Assembly (NCBI RefSeq): GCF_009669305.1
Contig: NZ_SADB01000012.1
Coordinates: forward strand, 62,001 to 126,000
Source: Ancylomarina sp. 16SWW S1-10-2
Lineage (GTDB): Bacteria; Bacteroidota; Bacteroidia; Bacteroidales; Marinifilaceae
Direction: 5' to 3'
Length of the DNA: 64,000 bases
Under the pieces are notes generated by a model. It was given only the letters and a program-made list of their open reading frames with translations. It was not told where the DNA came from and ran no database searches. Shown here piece after piece: positions 46,493 through 54,402 of this stretch (position 1 is the first letter of the stretch; each line of letters opens with the position of its first letter). The translations under genes and the position numbers were made by a program.

Positions 46493-47355
46493 ACCTCGTT
46501 GTTTTCTTTTAGTTTTAGAATATAATCGTAAACATGTTTTAATTGTTTTTTTACTTCCGGAACTCTGGTGTAGATTAATTCTCCGCTTGAATACAATTCG
46601 GCAATATAACGGTCGTTTGGAATTTTAGCCAATAGAGGAATATCATTATCCTTACAATAATTCAAAACATCGTCGTTACCAATACCATAACGATTAATAA
46701 CAACTGCAAATTCCTTCTCCATCTTTTTCATCGTTTCAATTGCCAACTTGAGGTCATGAAAACCAAAAGGCGTAGGTTCTGTAATTAAAATTACAAAATC
46801 GACTTCTTTTGTAGCTTCTATAACCGGACAAGATGTTCCCGGAGGGGAATCGTACAATCGAATTGTTTCTTTAGGAAAATGTTCATCGACGTATTCAATT
46901 GTTTGAGAAATTAACGGAACAGCCTGTTCACGACCAACATCCAAATGGCTCTCAATAAACGAGATATCTCCTGATTCAAAATGTTTCAACTCTCCCATTT
47001 TCTCAGGAATCATTGGTAATGCATTTTCAGGACATAATTCAGAACAGGCATAGCAACTATGACAAAGATCAGGGAAAACCATGATTTTATCTTCCAATTT
47101 TATGACCGCATTATAATTACATACATCTTGACATAAACCACAAAAGGTACATTTATTAGAGTCCCAACTTGGAACCATCTTAAATTTGTCTTCTTTATGA
47201 ATTAGTTTCCCTTTAATAAACAAACCAGAATTGGGTTCTTCAACATCAAGGTCACATAAAACAACTTTTTCTTTCTCTGAAATATAAGCTGCAAGATTTG
47301 AGGAAAGTGTTGTTTTTCCAGTGCCACCTTTACCGCTCGCAATTGCTATTTTCAC
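46489..47355 (-). CDS. MinD-superfamily ATPase with inserted ferredoxin domain, proximal copy
   Basis: 288-residue paralogue of the next gene: SGKGGTGKTTLS (7-18), ferredoxin insertion with 'CTFCGLCQDVCNYNAV' and 'CHSCYACSELCPENAL', then 'LYDSPPGTSCPVIEA' and 'FVILITEPTPFGFHDLKLA'. The C-terminal half has 'VVINRYGIG', and 'IPNDRYIAELYSSGEL'. In Desulfovibrio a similar pair (DVU2103/DVU2104) belongs to the orange-protein complex, reported to affect septum position. Here it follows a NifX-like gene by 30 bases. Confidence 0.9.
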   Translation of the reverse strand: MKIAIASGKGGTGKTTLSSNLAAYISEKEKVVLCDLDVEEPNSGLFIKGKLIHKEDKFKMVPSWDSNKCTFCGLCQDVCNYNAVIKLEDKIMVFPDLCHSCYACSELCPENALPMIPEKMGELKHFESGDISFIESHLDVGREQAVPLISQTIEYVDEHFPKETIRLYDSPPGTSCPVIEATKEVDFVILITEPTPFGFHDLKLAIETMKKMEKEFAVVINRYGIGNDDVLNYCKDNDIPLLAKIPNDRYIAELYSSGELIYTRVPEVKKQLKHVYDYILKLKENNEV

Positions 47356-47385
47356 GTATTTAATTTTTAAATTAAAACTAATATT

Positions 47386-47721
47386 CTAGTGATCGCATAA
47401 GTTAACGCCTCCATCTAACTGATTGTTCAAATAATTCACAACCAATTTCTCAGGAAAATCAGGATTAACACCCGAAAAAACTTTAATCTTATTATCAGTA
47501 AAGGCATCAATAGCTCGTTGTCCCATACCTCCAGCAATAATTACTTCAACACCAAGTTGTGCCAAAAATTGAGGATAAACTCCAGGTTCGTGACTTGCAG
47601 GTGGTGCAACCATATTTTCTGAAACAACTTTATTATTCTCAGTCTCTAATACGGCAAACTTTTCACAATGTCCGAAATGTTCACATAATTTTCCACTAAC
47701 TGTTGGGATCGCAAATTTCAT
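47386..47721 (-). CDS. NifX/NifB-family (COG1433) protein, proximal copy
   Basis: 111 residues. 'CEHFGHCEKFAVLETENNKV' near the start (about 13-32) adds Cys13, His15, His18 and Cys19 as possible metal ligands that the distal copy lacks. 'FLAQLGVEVIIAGGMGQRAIDAFTDN' and the terminal 'LDGGVNLCDH' complete the fold. First gene of the NifX-ATPase-ATPase-NifX unit. Upstream, a short palindrome TTGATAT-AA-ATATCAA (47800-47815) lies about 80 bases before the ATG. Confidence 0.85.
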   Translation of the reverse strand: MKFAIPTVSGKLCEHFGHCEKFAVLETENNKVVSENMVAPPASHEPGVYPQFLAQLGVEVIIAGGMGQRAIDAFTDNKIKVFSGVNPDFPEKLVVNYLNNQLDGGVNLCDH

Positions 47722-47855
47722 ATTAATTGTATTTAATTTTTAAATAAAAATGTATCTCCCCAAATAAATAGTATACAAAAAACAATGCAGCTATATACTT
47801 TGATATAAATATCAAGAATCCTAGGAGGATACATTAAACTATATAATTTATAATC

Positions 47856-48074
47856 TTACTTTTTGAGTAACTCTTCTCTTACCATAATATGTCCACATTT
47901 AGGACATTTTACAGATGTGCATTTAACACCTTGTTGATGAGGTACTTTTTCACCACACTTAGCACATACACAAAAACCACCTGTACCACAAGATCCGCCA
48001 TTATTACGACCACGACCTCCGCCATTACCTTGACCTCTGCCACTTCCGGGGTTTCCTGAATTTCTAAAATTCAT
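47856..48074 (-). CDS. Small Gly-rich zinc-ribbon-like protein
   Basis: 72 residues: a Gly/Asn/Arg-rich head (about 5-33, GSGRGQGNGGGRGRNN) then a cysteine tail with CVCAKCGEKVPHQ, CTSVKCPKCGHIMV. The tail gives seven Cys, two CxxC pairs and two His, able to hold zinc or an iron-sulfur cluster. Such short proteins accompany DUF5320 and COG1433 genes in anaerobes. Between terminator 48108-48140 and the NifX-like gene. Function unknown. Confidence 0.7.
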   Translation of the reverse strand: MNFRNSGNPGSGRGQGNGGGRGRNNGGSCGTGGFCVCAKCGEKVPHQQGVKCTSVKCPKCGHIMVREELLKK

Positions 48075-48107
48075 CGCTTATATTTTTATTCTTAGTTATA
48101 TTCAATA

Positions 48108-48140
48108 AAAAGAAGTAGAACATACAAAGATGTTCTACTT
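48108..48140 (-). terminator. Terminator after the DUF5320 gene
   Basis: A perfect 11-bp stem, AAGTAGAACAT (48113-48123) with ATGTTCTACTT (48130-48140), loop of six, followed on the minus strand by CTTTTTATT. It cuts the cluster into DUF134-DUF5320 and the downstream genes, or acts as an attenuator. Confidence 0.75.
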
Positions 48141-48148
48141 AAATAAAT

Positions 48149-48493
48149 CTAACTTTCTTCATCCTTGATATTAATTTCAGAAAGCCTTTTTTCTAAAAGT
48201 GACATCTGGTTTTTAATCGAATTAATCTCATTCTCAATCAGTGTCTTTTCTGATACACCTAGCCCGCTATTATCAGAATAATTTCCATTAGCGAAACCAG
48301 CACCTCTTCCATAACCTAAGCCACGTCCAAAGCCTCTTCCAAAGCCAGCACCTCTTCCAAAGCCCCTACCGAGTCCTCTTCCAAAATTATTGTCTCCGGC
48401 ATTTCCTACTTGGTCATTACCATTGCAATAACCCATTTGTCTACCTGTCATAGGACCATTTCCTGAAGGTCCTGTTCTATCACCTCTTGGCAT
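48149..48493 (-). CDS. DUF5320 family protein
   Basis: 114 residues opening with the family signature MPRGDRTGPSGNGPMTGRQ and 'MGYCNGN', then a tandem of Gly-Arg-Phe units (about 35-70, FGRGLGRGFGRGAGFGRG), and a C-terminal coiled coil (about 85-112, IENEINSIKNQMSLLEKRL). A usual partner of COG1433/MinD clusters in anaerobic bacteria and archaea. The coiled coil suggests oligomerisation; the Gly-Arg part may bind nucleic acid or be disordered. Function unknown. A terminator follows directly. Confidence 0.85.
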   Translation of the reverse strand: MPRGDRTGPSGNGPMTGRQMGYCNGNDQVGNAGDNNFGRGLGRGFGRGAGFGRGFGRGLGYGRGAGFANGNYSDNSGLGVSEKTLIENEINSIKNQMSLLEKRLSEINIKDEES

Positions 48494-48605
48494 GATAACC
48501 TCCTTTTAAATTAATAATTAGTAAAACTTATTATTCTTACACTCTTCTCAAATTGCTCTTTATACGAAATAGCTTTTTGATATTTTTATTTTGCAATATA
48601 AAATT

Positions 48606-49097
48606 CTATTGTCTTCCTCCATGGTGGCCTCTTCTTCCTCCATTTCCACCATTACCTCCACCTCTATTCGCACAACATTGACCATGACCAAAACCACCTG
48701 CCAGGTTCATCAAATTCTTAGAACCACAATCAGGACAGTCAGAAAAAGAATCATCCATATTCATTTGGAACATATGTCCACAATCCAAACATTTAATAAT
48801 ATTTCTTCTAAAATGAATATTGCCGCCTTGAATAGATAAAACTTTTCCCTGAACTATAAAATCTGCAATTTTTTTTCTTGCTTTTTCAATTAGTCTCGTA
48901 AAAGTTGGTCGCGACACTTCCATCTCTTCAGCAGCCTCTAACTGGGACATACCGAGATGATCAGCTAGGCGAAAAGCCTCATATTCATCAAGAGTAAGCA
49001 AAACTTCCGTTAAAGCATTACTTGGTATCCCAACAGGTTTAAACTCTGAAAACAAAGGTGGTTTATGTACGATTCTATCTTTTTCTGGTCTAGCCAT
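48606..49097 (-). CDS. DUF134/UPF0251 DNA-binding regulator with zinc-ribbon tail
   Basis: 163 residues. N-terminal sigma-70-region-4-like HTH (about 1-95): MARPEKDRIV at the start, 'VLLTLDEYEAFRLADHLGMSQLEAAEEMEVSRPTF' region with the recognition helix. Then 'CLDCGHMFQ' and 'CPDCGSKNL' (a zinc ribbon, about 107-132) and a Gly/His-rich tail (HGQCCANRGGGNGG, GRRGHHGGRQ). It is the first gene of the minus-strand cluster and the likely regulator. A palindrome between its promoter boxes suggests autoregulation. Confidence 0.88.
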   Translation of the reverse strand: MARPEKDRIVHKPPLFSEFKPVGIPSNALTEVLLTLDEYEAFRLADHLGMSQLEAAEEMEVSRPTFTRLIEKARKKIADFIVQGKVLSIQGGNIHFRRNIIKCLDCGHMFQMNMDDSFSDCPDCGSKNLMNLAGGFGHGQCCANRGGGNGGNGGRRGHHGGRQ

Positions 49098-49122
49098 ATC
49101 TGTTTCTTTTAATATTATACTA

Positions 49123-49152
49123 CAAAGGTAATGAACATACGTTCATAACAAA
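49123..49152 (-). promoter_or_regulatory. DUF134 promoter with palindromic operator in the spacer
   Basis: Minus strand: TTTG (49149-49152), an 18-base spacer, TACCTTTG (49123-49130). The spacer is filled by the inverted repeat ATGAAC-ATAC-GTTCAT (49131-49146), the right place for a dimeric repressor to block the polymerase. The spacer is one base shorter than the usual 19-21. Confidence 0.65.
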
Positions 49153-49366
49153 ACTTTTTTAAAGAAAATTTCGAAAACTATAAATAAAAGTGCTTTAAAG
49201 TCCTCAGAAGTTTGATTTTAGAACTAAAACTGATATTAAACTTTCAAGCTGAGAAATGCTATTTACAAGATCTTTACAAGCCAAATGGATACACAATAGA
49301 AATCTTTGGATTAAAAAAAATAGAATGGATACTTGAAAGACACTATTTAAAAGTCTCATAAAATGA

Positions 49367-49404
49367 TTTTGAGTATTCACTAATTAATCGTAACATTGCG
49401 ATAA
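49367..49404 (+). promoter_or_regulatory. ars promoter with ArsR-like operator
   Basis: TTTTG (49367-49371), a 19-base spacer, TAACATTG (49391-49398), close to the Bacteroidetes consensus. The -7 box is enclosed by the inverted repeat ATCG (49387-49390) and CGAT (49399-49402), a plausible ArsR site. The ATG follows at 49422. Confidence 0.55.
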
Positions 49405-49421
49405 ACAAATAAACAAGTAAG

Positions 49422-49754
49422 ATGGGATTAGCTAAAACAGAAAAATTTACCGATCAACAAAATGAAATTGCTCTTTTTGCAAAAGCATTCGGACATCCTG
49501 CAAGGGTTTCTATTTTGCAACACTTGTTTAAGTCAGACTCTTGTATTTGCGGAGATTTAGTAAACGAAATTGGATTAGCTCAACCTACCATTTCTCAACA
49601 TTTAAAAGAGCTTAAACATTTAGGTTTAATAAAAGGGAATGTTGAAGGAACGAGTGTTTGCTACTGTATTCATAAAGAAAATTGGACAGCGATGAAAACT
49701 ATTCTTTCTGATTTTTTAGATCAAGACCTAAGTCAACTAGACGATTGTTGCTGA
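49422..49754 (+). CDS. arsR: ArsR-family metalloregulator
   Basis: 110 residues with a winged HTH (about 18-85): 'AKAFGHPARVSILQHLF', then DLVNEIGLAQPTISQHLKEL as the recognition helix. Cysteines 41 and 43 (DSCICGDLV) sit at the start of helix alpha-3, the usual As(III) site. Cys80 and Cys82, and a terminal pair Cys109-Cys110, add more thiols. First gene of the ars operon; represses until arsenite binds. Confidence 0.92.
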   Translation: MGLAKTEKFTDQQNEIALFAKAFGHPARVSILQHLFKSDSCICGDLVNEIGLAQPTISQHLKELKHLGLIKGNVEGTSVCYCIHKENWTAMKTILSDFLDQDLSQLDDCC

Positions 49755-49891
49755 AAAGATTCTCGCTAACTAGTAAACAAACCGATTGCTTGGCAAAAGA
49801 TAAATATGGTATTCCCGAGGATAAAACAAGTTTAAATCCAGTTAATTTAAAAATTACAACTTGTTATTCGCCCAAAGGAAACTGTTGTTAA
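49751..49891 (+). pseudogene. Remnant of a DUF6428-type ars gene (C-terminal end only)
   Basis: Directly after arsR a frame without its own start reads KRFSLTSKQTDCLAKDKY, then GIPEDKTSLNPVNLKITT, then CYSPKGNCC and stop at 49889-49891. This fits the C-terminal end of the DUF6428 proteins that commonly stand between arsR and the arsC-type phosphatase gene in Bacteroidetes, which end in a similar 'ACLA-K/Q-D..GIP' segment and a CC-type tail. The first 100 or so residues are missing, as if a deletion fused the arsR stop to the remnant. Family match is from memory. Confidence 0.5.
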
Positions 49892-49917
49892 AAAACAACT
49901 ATAAAAATTTAATTAAA

Positions 49918-50550
49918 ATGATAAAAAAAGAAGCGATGCTATTTTCAGAAATAGACAAAATAATAAAAGGATTGAATCCAGAAAACATTTCGGCCGAGCG
50001 TAAAGAAGTTTTACAACCTCTGTCCGACTTTATCCAATCAAAAGTTTCAAATAATGAAGAAGTAAGACTCAACTTTATTTGTACTCACAATTCACGAAGA
50101 AGTCATTTAGCACAAATATGGGCACAAACAATGGCAAGGTATTTTGATGTTAAAAATGTGTTTTGTTATTCGGGAGGAACCGAAGGCACAGCATTATTCC
50201 CTATGGTTGCTAGAACTTTACGAGAATCAGGTTTTCAAATCAAAACAATTGCTGAGGGCAACAACCCAATTTACAGTATTAAATATGCCGCCAATGAGCA
50301 TCCTATAATCGGATTTTCGAAAACGCTAGATGATGATTTCAATCCAAAATCTGAATTTGCAGCAATTATGACTTGCTCACAAGCAGATGGTAATTGTCCT
50401 TTTATTGCAGGTGCTGAAAAACGTATTCCAATAACCTTTGATGATCCAAAAGCGTTTGACAACACAGATCAACAAACTGAAAAATACAAGGAAAGAAGTC
50501 TGCAAATTGCAACTGAATTACTATATGTTTTTTCTCAAATAAACTCATGA
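49918..50550 (+). CDS. ArsC-type LMW phosphatase-fold arsenate reductase
   Basis: 210 residues from the ATG at 49918; a TTG further upstream (49861) overlaps the DUF6428 remnant and is not used. The P-loop CTHNSRRSH (Cys at about 58, CX5R) and '[32 protein letters not shown]' region (about 165-190, with the Cys pair and the Asp-Pro) match the long Bacteroidetes arsenate-reductase/protein-tyrosine-phosphatase variant. Reduces arsenate to arsenite for export by the adjacent Acr3. It ends 4 bases before the acr3 start. Confidence 0.85.
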   Translation: MIKKEAMLFSEIDKIIKGLNPENISAERKEVLQPLSDFIQSKVSNNEEVRLNFICTHNSRRSHLAQIWAQTMARYFDVKNVFCYSGGTEGTALFPMVARTLRESGFQIKTIAEGNNPIYSIKYAANEHPIIGFSKTLDDDFNPKSEFAAIMTCSQADGNCPFIAGAEKRIPITFDDPKAFDNTDQQTEKYKERSLQIATELLYVFSQINS

Positions 50551-50554
50551 AAAA

Positions 50555-51601
50555 ATGGCAAATAAAAAATTAAGTTTTCTTGATAGAAATCTAACACTAT
50601 GGATATTTGTAGCAATGGCAATTGGCGTTGGCTTAGGTTATTTCATACCCACTTTTCCAAATATTATTAACTCATTTAGTAGCGGAACAACAAATATTCC
50701 AATTGCCATTGGTTTAATATTAATGATGTATCCTCCTTTGGCAAAAGTAAACTATGCCCTATTACCAAAGGTTTTCAAAAACACAAAAATCCTTTCTATT
50801 TCCCTAGTCCTCAACTGGATAATTGGACCTGTATTAATGTTTGTTTTAGCAATTACATTTCTACGCGACTATCCGGAATATATGGTTGGACTGATTTTAA
50901 TTGGGTTAGCTCGTTGTATTGCAATGGTTTTGGTATGGAACGACCTAGCAGACGGAAGTAGTGAATATGGTGCAGGTTTAGTTGCATTAAATAGTATTTT
51001 TCAGGTGTTTGCATACAGTTTTTATGCCTGGATTTTTATAACAGTTCTTCCTCCCTATTTCGGATTCGAAGGTGCAATTGTTGATATTTCGATCGGAACC
51101 ATAGCCGAAAGCGTCGCAATTTATTTAGGAATTCCATTTGTATTGGGAATAGCTAGTAGACTCATTTTAGTGAAACTAAAGGGAGAAGAATGGTACTCTA
51201 AAAAGTTCATTCCTACCATTTCGCCAATGACATTAATTGCTCTTTTATTTACAATTGTGGTGATGTTTTCGCTAAAAGGAGAATTAATCGTTGAAATCCC
51301 AATGGATGTATTGATTATTGCAGTTCCTTTATTGATCTATTTCACTTTAATGTTTATTATCGGATTTTTCGTTACCAAAGCAACTGGTGCCGAATACGAT
51401 AAAACAGCTTCTGTAGCATTTACTGCAGCAGGAAACAATTTTGAATTAGCGATTGCGGTTGCTATCGCCGTTTTCGGACTGAATTCAGGACAAGCCTTTG
51501 CAGGCGTAATTGGACCTTTGGTTGAAGTTCCTGCATTAATTTTATTGGTTCGTGTTTCCTTTTGGTTGCGAAAAAAATATTATGGAAAAGCCAAGGCTTA
51601 A
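50555..51601 (+). CDS. acr3: Arsenite efflux permease, ACR3 family
   Basis: 348 residues with ten predicted helices. ACR3 marks: '[19 protein letters not shown]' (about 53-71), '[19 protein letters not shown]' with the conserved Cys in helix 4, and '[22 protein letters not shown]' with Glu in helix 9. Exports arsenite driven by the proton gradient. Last gene of the arsR-(remnant)-arsC-acr3 operon, ended by the terminator at 51652. Confidence 0.95.
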   Translation: MANKKLSFLDRNLTLWIFVAMAIGVGLGYFIPTFPNIINSFSSGTTNIPIAIGLILMMYPPLAKVNYALLPKVFKNTKILSISLVLNWIIGPVLMFVLAITFLRDYPEYMVGLILIGLARCIAMVLVWNDLADGSSEYGAGLVALNSIFQVFAYSFYAWIFITVLPPYFGFEGAIVDISIGTIAESVAIYLGIPFVLGIASRLILVKLKGEEWYSKKFIPTISPMTLIALLFTIVVMFSLKGELIVEIPMDVLIIAVPLLIYFTLMFIIGFFVTKATGAEYDKTASVAFTAAGNNFELAIAVAIAVFGLNSGQAFAGVIGPLVEVPALILLVRVSFWLRKKYYGKAKA

Positions 51602-51651
51602 TGCCATACACGTCATAAGAAGTTGTATTAATTTTCAAAAAGAATATATCA

Positions 51652-51679
51652 AGCTGTAGAGTAATCTACAGCTTTTTTT
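51652..51679 (+). terminator. Terminator of the ars operon
   Basis: AGCTGTAGA with TCTACAGCT and a GTAA loop (51652-51673), followed by TTTTTTG; 51 bases past the acr3 stop. Confidence 0.9.
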
Positions 51680-52171
51680 GTGCTTGTATTTAATCTTCAC
51701 CACTTCTAAACACACAACCATCCAATTGGCAAACGACACAACAATTCGTTTTATATACACTAAATCAACATTGACTAATCTTTATAAGGGAAATTAAAAT
51801 TAGACTCATTTTTTTTCAGACAAAATCCATATTCTTTAGCTAAAAAAGGCTCACTACTGTTTACAAGACCAATCGACTATACTCCTAAATATCATACTTA
51901 AATAGGACTATCTATTCTGAAATAATTTAGTCTAATTAATAATCCCAATAATGAGTGAAACCATCAGGCCAAATAAAGGTTCACCACTACCCTATTTTAA
52001 AATTCTTTTATATTTTAAAACACAAGATTTCTAAAAAATAACATTTATGTTTGTTCACTTTATTTGGTACACCTTATTAAGGTAACACCTCAATTTATGC
52101 ACCAAGCAAAGCAAGATAATTATAACCTATTTGCATTTTTTATTTAACGTATCGCAACAAAAAGAACACAG
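51680..52171. other. Gene-free stretch
   Basis: 492 bases between the ars terminator and the symporter gene with no credible reading frame. The text 'GGCTCACTACTG' (near 51850) and 'GGTTCACCACTACC' (near 51979) recur loosely, and 'GGTTCACTAAACATCAG' occurs past the next gene (near 53216). The meaning is unclear. Confidence 0.4.
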
Positions 52172-53143
52172 ATGAAAATAAAGATTGATAAATTTGTGCT
52201 ATCCATTATAGCCGTAATTAGCATAGCATATTTTTTTCCAAATTGGGGAACACCAAACAGTAAAGTTCCAATCGACACAATTAGTGCAATAGGAATTTCG
52301 CTTATATTCTTTTTTTATGGTCTTAAATTAAGTCCCCAAAAAATAAAAGCAGGAATCAAAAACTGGAAATTGCATCTTCTAGTACAATCATCCACTTTCT
52401 TGATATTTCCCCTTTTGATTTTAATATTTCGACCATTTATTCAGAATGAAGAACAAGAAATCATCTGGTTGGCGTTCTTTTTCCTAGCTGCAATACCCTC
52501 AACCGTATCATCATCTGTAGTTATGGTTTCTATTGCAAAGGGTAATATACCTGCAGCCATTTTTAATGCGAGTATATCCGGAATTATTGGCGTGGTTCTT
52601 ACGCCCTTATGGATGGGTTTATTTGTTCAAAATGCCCAAGCTGATTTTAGTTTTGCCGATATCTATATAAAACTTATTGTACAAATTATTTTACCAGTTG
52701 TATTGGGCGTTCTTTTACAGCGATTTTTTGGTGAATTTGCTCAAAAACACAGTAAGAAATTAACCTTGTTCGATAAGTCTGTAATTCTACTAATCATTTA
52801 CAAAAGTTTTGCATCATCGTTTGAGGAAAACATATTTAGTTCAATATCTATTTTGGATTTACTCCTCCTTTTTATTACTGTTTTAGCATTATTTTTTATA
52901 ATGTTCTTTATTACAGGATTTTTATCTAAAAAGCTAAAATTCAACACGGAAGATCAAATCACAGCCCAATTTTGTGGAACAAAAAAATCATTGGTACACG
53001 GAACTGTATTTTCTAAAATAATATTTGGAAACATGGCTTCCATTGGTATTATCCTATTGCCTCTCATGTTATTTCATGCTTTACAATTATTGATAATTAG
53101 TATTGTAGCATCAAAAATGAGTACTAAAAATATAGAGGAATAA
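52172..53143 (+). CDS. Bile acid:sodium symporter-like transporter (SBF-like, PF13593 type)
   Basis: 323 residues, ten predicted helices. 'GISLIFFFYGLKLSPQKIKAG' (about 48-68) and 'LAAIPSTVSSSVVMVSIAKGNIPAAIFNA' region in the centre match the SBF_like/YfeH family, as does 'CGTKKSLVHGTVFSKIIFG' near residue 270. Probably a sodium-coupled carrier of an organic anion or metabolite. Next to the ars operon, but Acr3 already fills the arsenite-export role. Stands alone. Confidence 0.85.
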   Translation: MKIKIDKFVLSIIAVISIAYFFPNWGTPNSKVPIDTISAIGISLIFFFYGLKLSPQKIKAGIKNWKLHLLVQSSTFLIFPLLILIFRPFIQNEEQEIIWLAFFFLAAIPSTVSSSVVMVSIAKGNIPAAIFNASISGIIGVVLTPLWMGLFVQNAQADFSFADIYIKLIVQIILPVVLGVLLQRFFGEFAQKHSKKLTLFDKSVILLIIYKSFASSFEENIFSSISILDLLLLFITVLALFFIMFFITGFLSKKLKFNTEDQITAQFCGTKKSLVHGTVFSKIIFGNMASIGIILLPLMLFHALQLLIISIVASKMSTKNIEE

Positions 53144-53255
53144 GCTTTTGGTATTTACAACTTGAATCTAAGTAACTAAAAGACCTTCAAGGCTAGAAAT
53201 TAAGCTGTAAACAAAGGTTCACTAAACATCAGTGTTCTTAGCTATTTAACGCCTA

Positions 53256-53296
53256 TTTATTTTCGATAAATATTTCAACTATTTATCGAAAATAAA
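53256..53296. repeat. Long perfect inverted repeat
   Basis: TTTATTTTCGATAAAT (53256-53271) and its exact complement (53281-53296), 9-base loop. It is 112 bases past the symporter gene and has no T tract, so a terminator or a protein-binding site are both possible. Confidence 0.5.
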
Positions 53297-53394
53297 CATA
53301 AAACTCAAAGGGTTCGCATATCTACAGAAAAACCGAAACCTAACCAATACGACTCCTAAAGAGTAAACAAATAAGATCAATTGCAGAACTATAA

Positions 53395-53425
53395 ACATAC
53401 AATCCATTCTGGATTGTATGTTTTC
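53395..53425 (+). terminator. Hairpin with T tail
   Basis: ACATACAATCCA (53395-53406), loop TTC, TGGATTGTATGT (53410-53421), then TTTC. A strong 12-bp stem about 250 bases past the symporter stop, just before repeat copy 1. Confidence 0.6.
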
Positions 53426-53450
53426 ATGTACACACTTGTTTCAATAATTT

Positions 53451-53666
53451 CTTTTTATGCTTAAAAAAGCATTCATAAAACTTTATTCTTTTAGCTTACA
53501 TATAAATGACACATTATGATTACATTTATAATCACAAGTTGTTATTTAGGTTTTTAAAACATGCTTTGAGCAAAAAATCTCTTGCAAAAATTAGAAGCCA
53601 ATTAGATATGATTCCAACGGATAACAACTAGGAAAACAACAACTTATAAAAACAACAGATAAGTGG
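53451..53666 (+). repeat. Dispersed intergenic repeat, copy 1 (about 215 bp)
   Basis: Matches 63292-63510 almost end to end with small gaps. The best shared blocks are ATTCTTTTAGCTTACATATA, AATCTCTTGCAAAAATTA, and CAACAGATAAGTGG at the end. It starts with a small hairpin (ATGCTT-AAAA-AAGCAT; ATGCTTAACAAGCAT in copy 2). It has no reading frame and stands upstream of the TM-protein gene at 53756, as copy 2 stands upstream of the gene at 63566. Confidence 0.85.
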
Positions 53667-53755
53667 AATAAAAGATAAACGGTCCCACGACATTAATTAT
53701 TTTAGTCGTATAGAAAATCTAATAATGGTTTTTACTCATTAGAAAACTCATAGAA

Positions 53756-54175
53756 ATGAATATAATATACACCCATTTAATAACTTTTGCTACAGGTCTA
53801 TTAACTGGAATTCTAGGTTCATATATAGCAAATCGCTTATCTGCAAAAGCGAAGAAAAGAGACGAATCAAAAGAGAGAAAGAATGAATTCTCAACGATTA
53901 TAGCAAAGATGCCTAATTTAATTAGCGAAATGAAAGAAGACCTTAGTGGCGCTGAAATGAAGTCGTGTAGAGAATTTTTCATCTCCCCAAAAAGAAGTGT
54001 TGGTTTTAACAATCGAACGCCTGCATTTTTCTATTATGAAGATGAACATGAAAATTTGAGTAGTAAGATTCGAATACTTGAAAGTTCTGGTTTCGTTTAC
54101 GATATCACACCTGGAGACTCACCAAAATATCAGTTCGTAGAAGAATTTGTTGAAAGGATTTTAAATTTAAAGTGA
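53756..54175 (+). CDS. Small membrane-anchored protein of unknown function
   Basis: 139 residues. An N-terminal helix (about 5-27, LITFATGLLTGILGSYIAN) anchors a Lys/Glu-rich helix (28-65) and a C-terminal part with 'SSKIRILESSGFVYDITPGD' and 'YQFVEEFVERILNL', which reads like a winged-helix or small alpha/beta domain. I do not recognise a named family. It lies between repeat copy 1 and the first large palindromic boundary, so it looks like a cassette-type single gene. Confidence 0.6.
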   Translation: MNIIYTHLITFATGLLTGILGSYIANRLSAKAKKRDESKERKNEFSTIIAKMPNLISEMKEDLSGAEMKSCREFFISPKRSVGFNNRTPAFFYYEDEHENLSSKIRILESSGFVYDITPGDSPKYQFVEEFVERILNLK

Positions 54176-54181
54176 TTACGC

Positions 54182-54371
54182 CACACAACAAAAGCGAAAT
54201 TTCATGGGCGCTGAATAGCAGTTTGAAAGTTTAAAGCAATTAAGAAACACTAGCAAGCCAATTCAATTGGTTTGTTCAAAAATATAAGCAAATTTACTCG
54301 GCTTGCTTCCGCGCGGTTTGAAAGGTTAATTCTTTGAAATCGCCCACGCAACTTAGCAAGACCGTTGTGTG
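54182..54371 (+). repeat. Large imperfect palindrome, boundary site 1 (attC-like)
   Basis: Outer arms CACACAAC (54182-54189) and GTTGTGTG (54364-54371), second arms TGGGCG (54205-54210) and CGCCCA (54341-54346), and inner arms AGCAAGCC (54252-54259) and GGCTTGCT (54300-54307). Locally richer in G+C than the genes. The right half (TTTGAAAG, CTTTGAAA, GCCC, GCAA, AGC, CCGTT in order) is homologous to site 2 at 56228-56414. It stands between two genes, after the stop at 54175 and 31 bases before the next ATG. Confidence 0.65.
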
Positions 54372-54402
54372 TTATTAAAAAAAACAAACCTCGCATAACC
54401 AT

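Noticed and set aside
45200-47721. Nitrogenase cofactor genes
   Set aside because: The NifX-like proteins are single-domain COG1433 members and there is no nifH, nifD, nifK, nifE, nifN or full-length nifB nearby.
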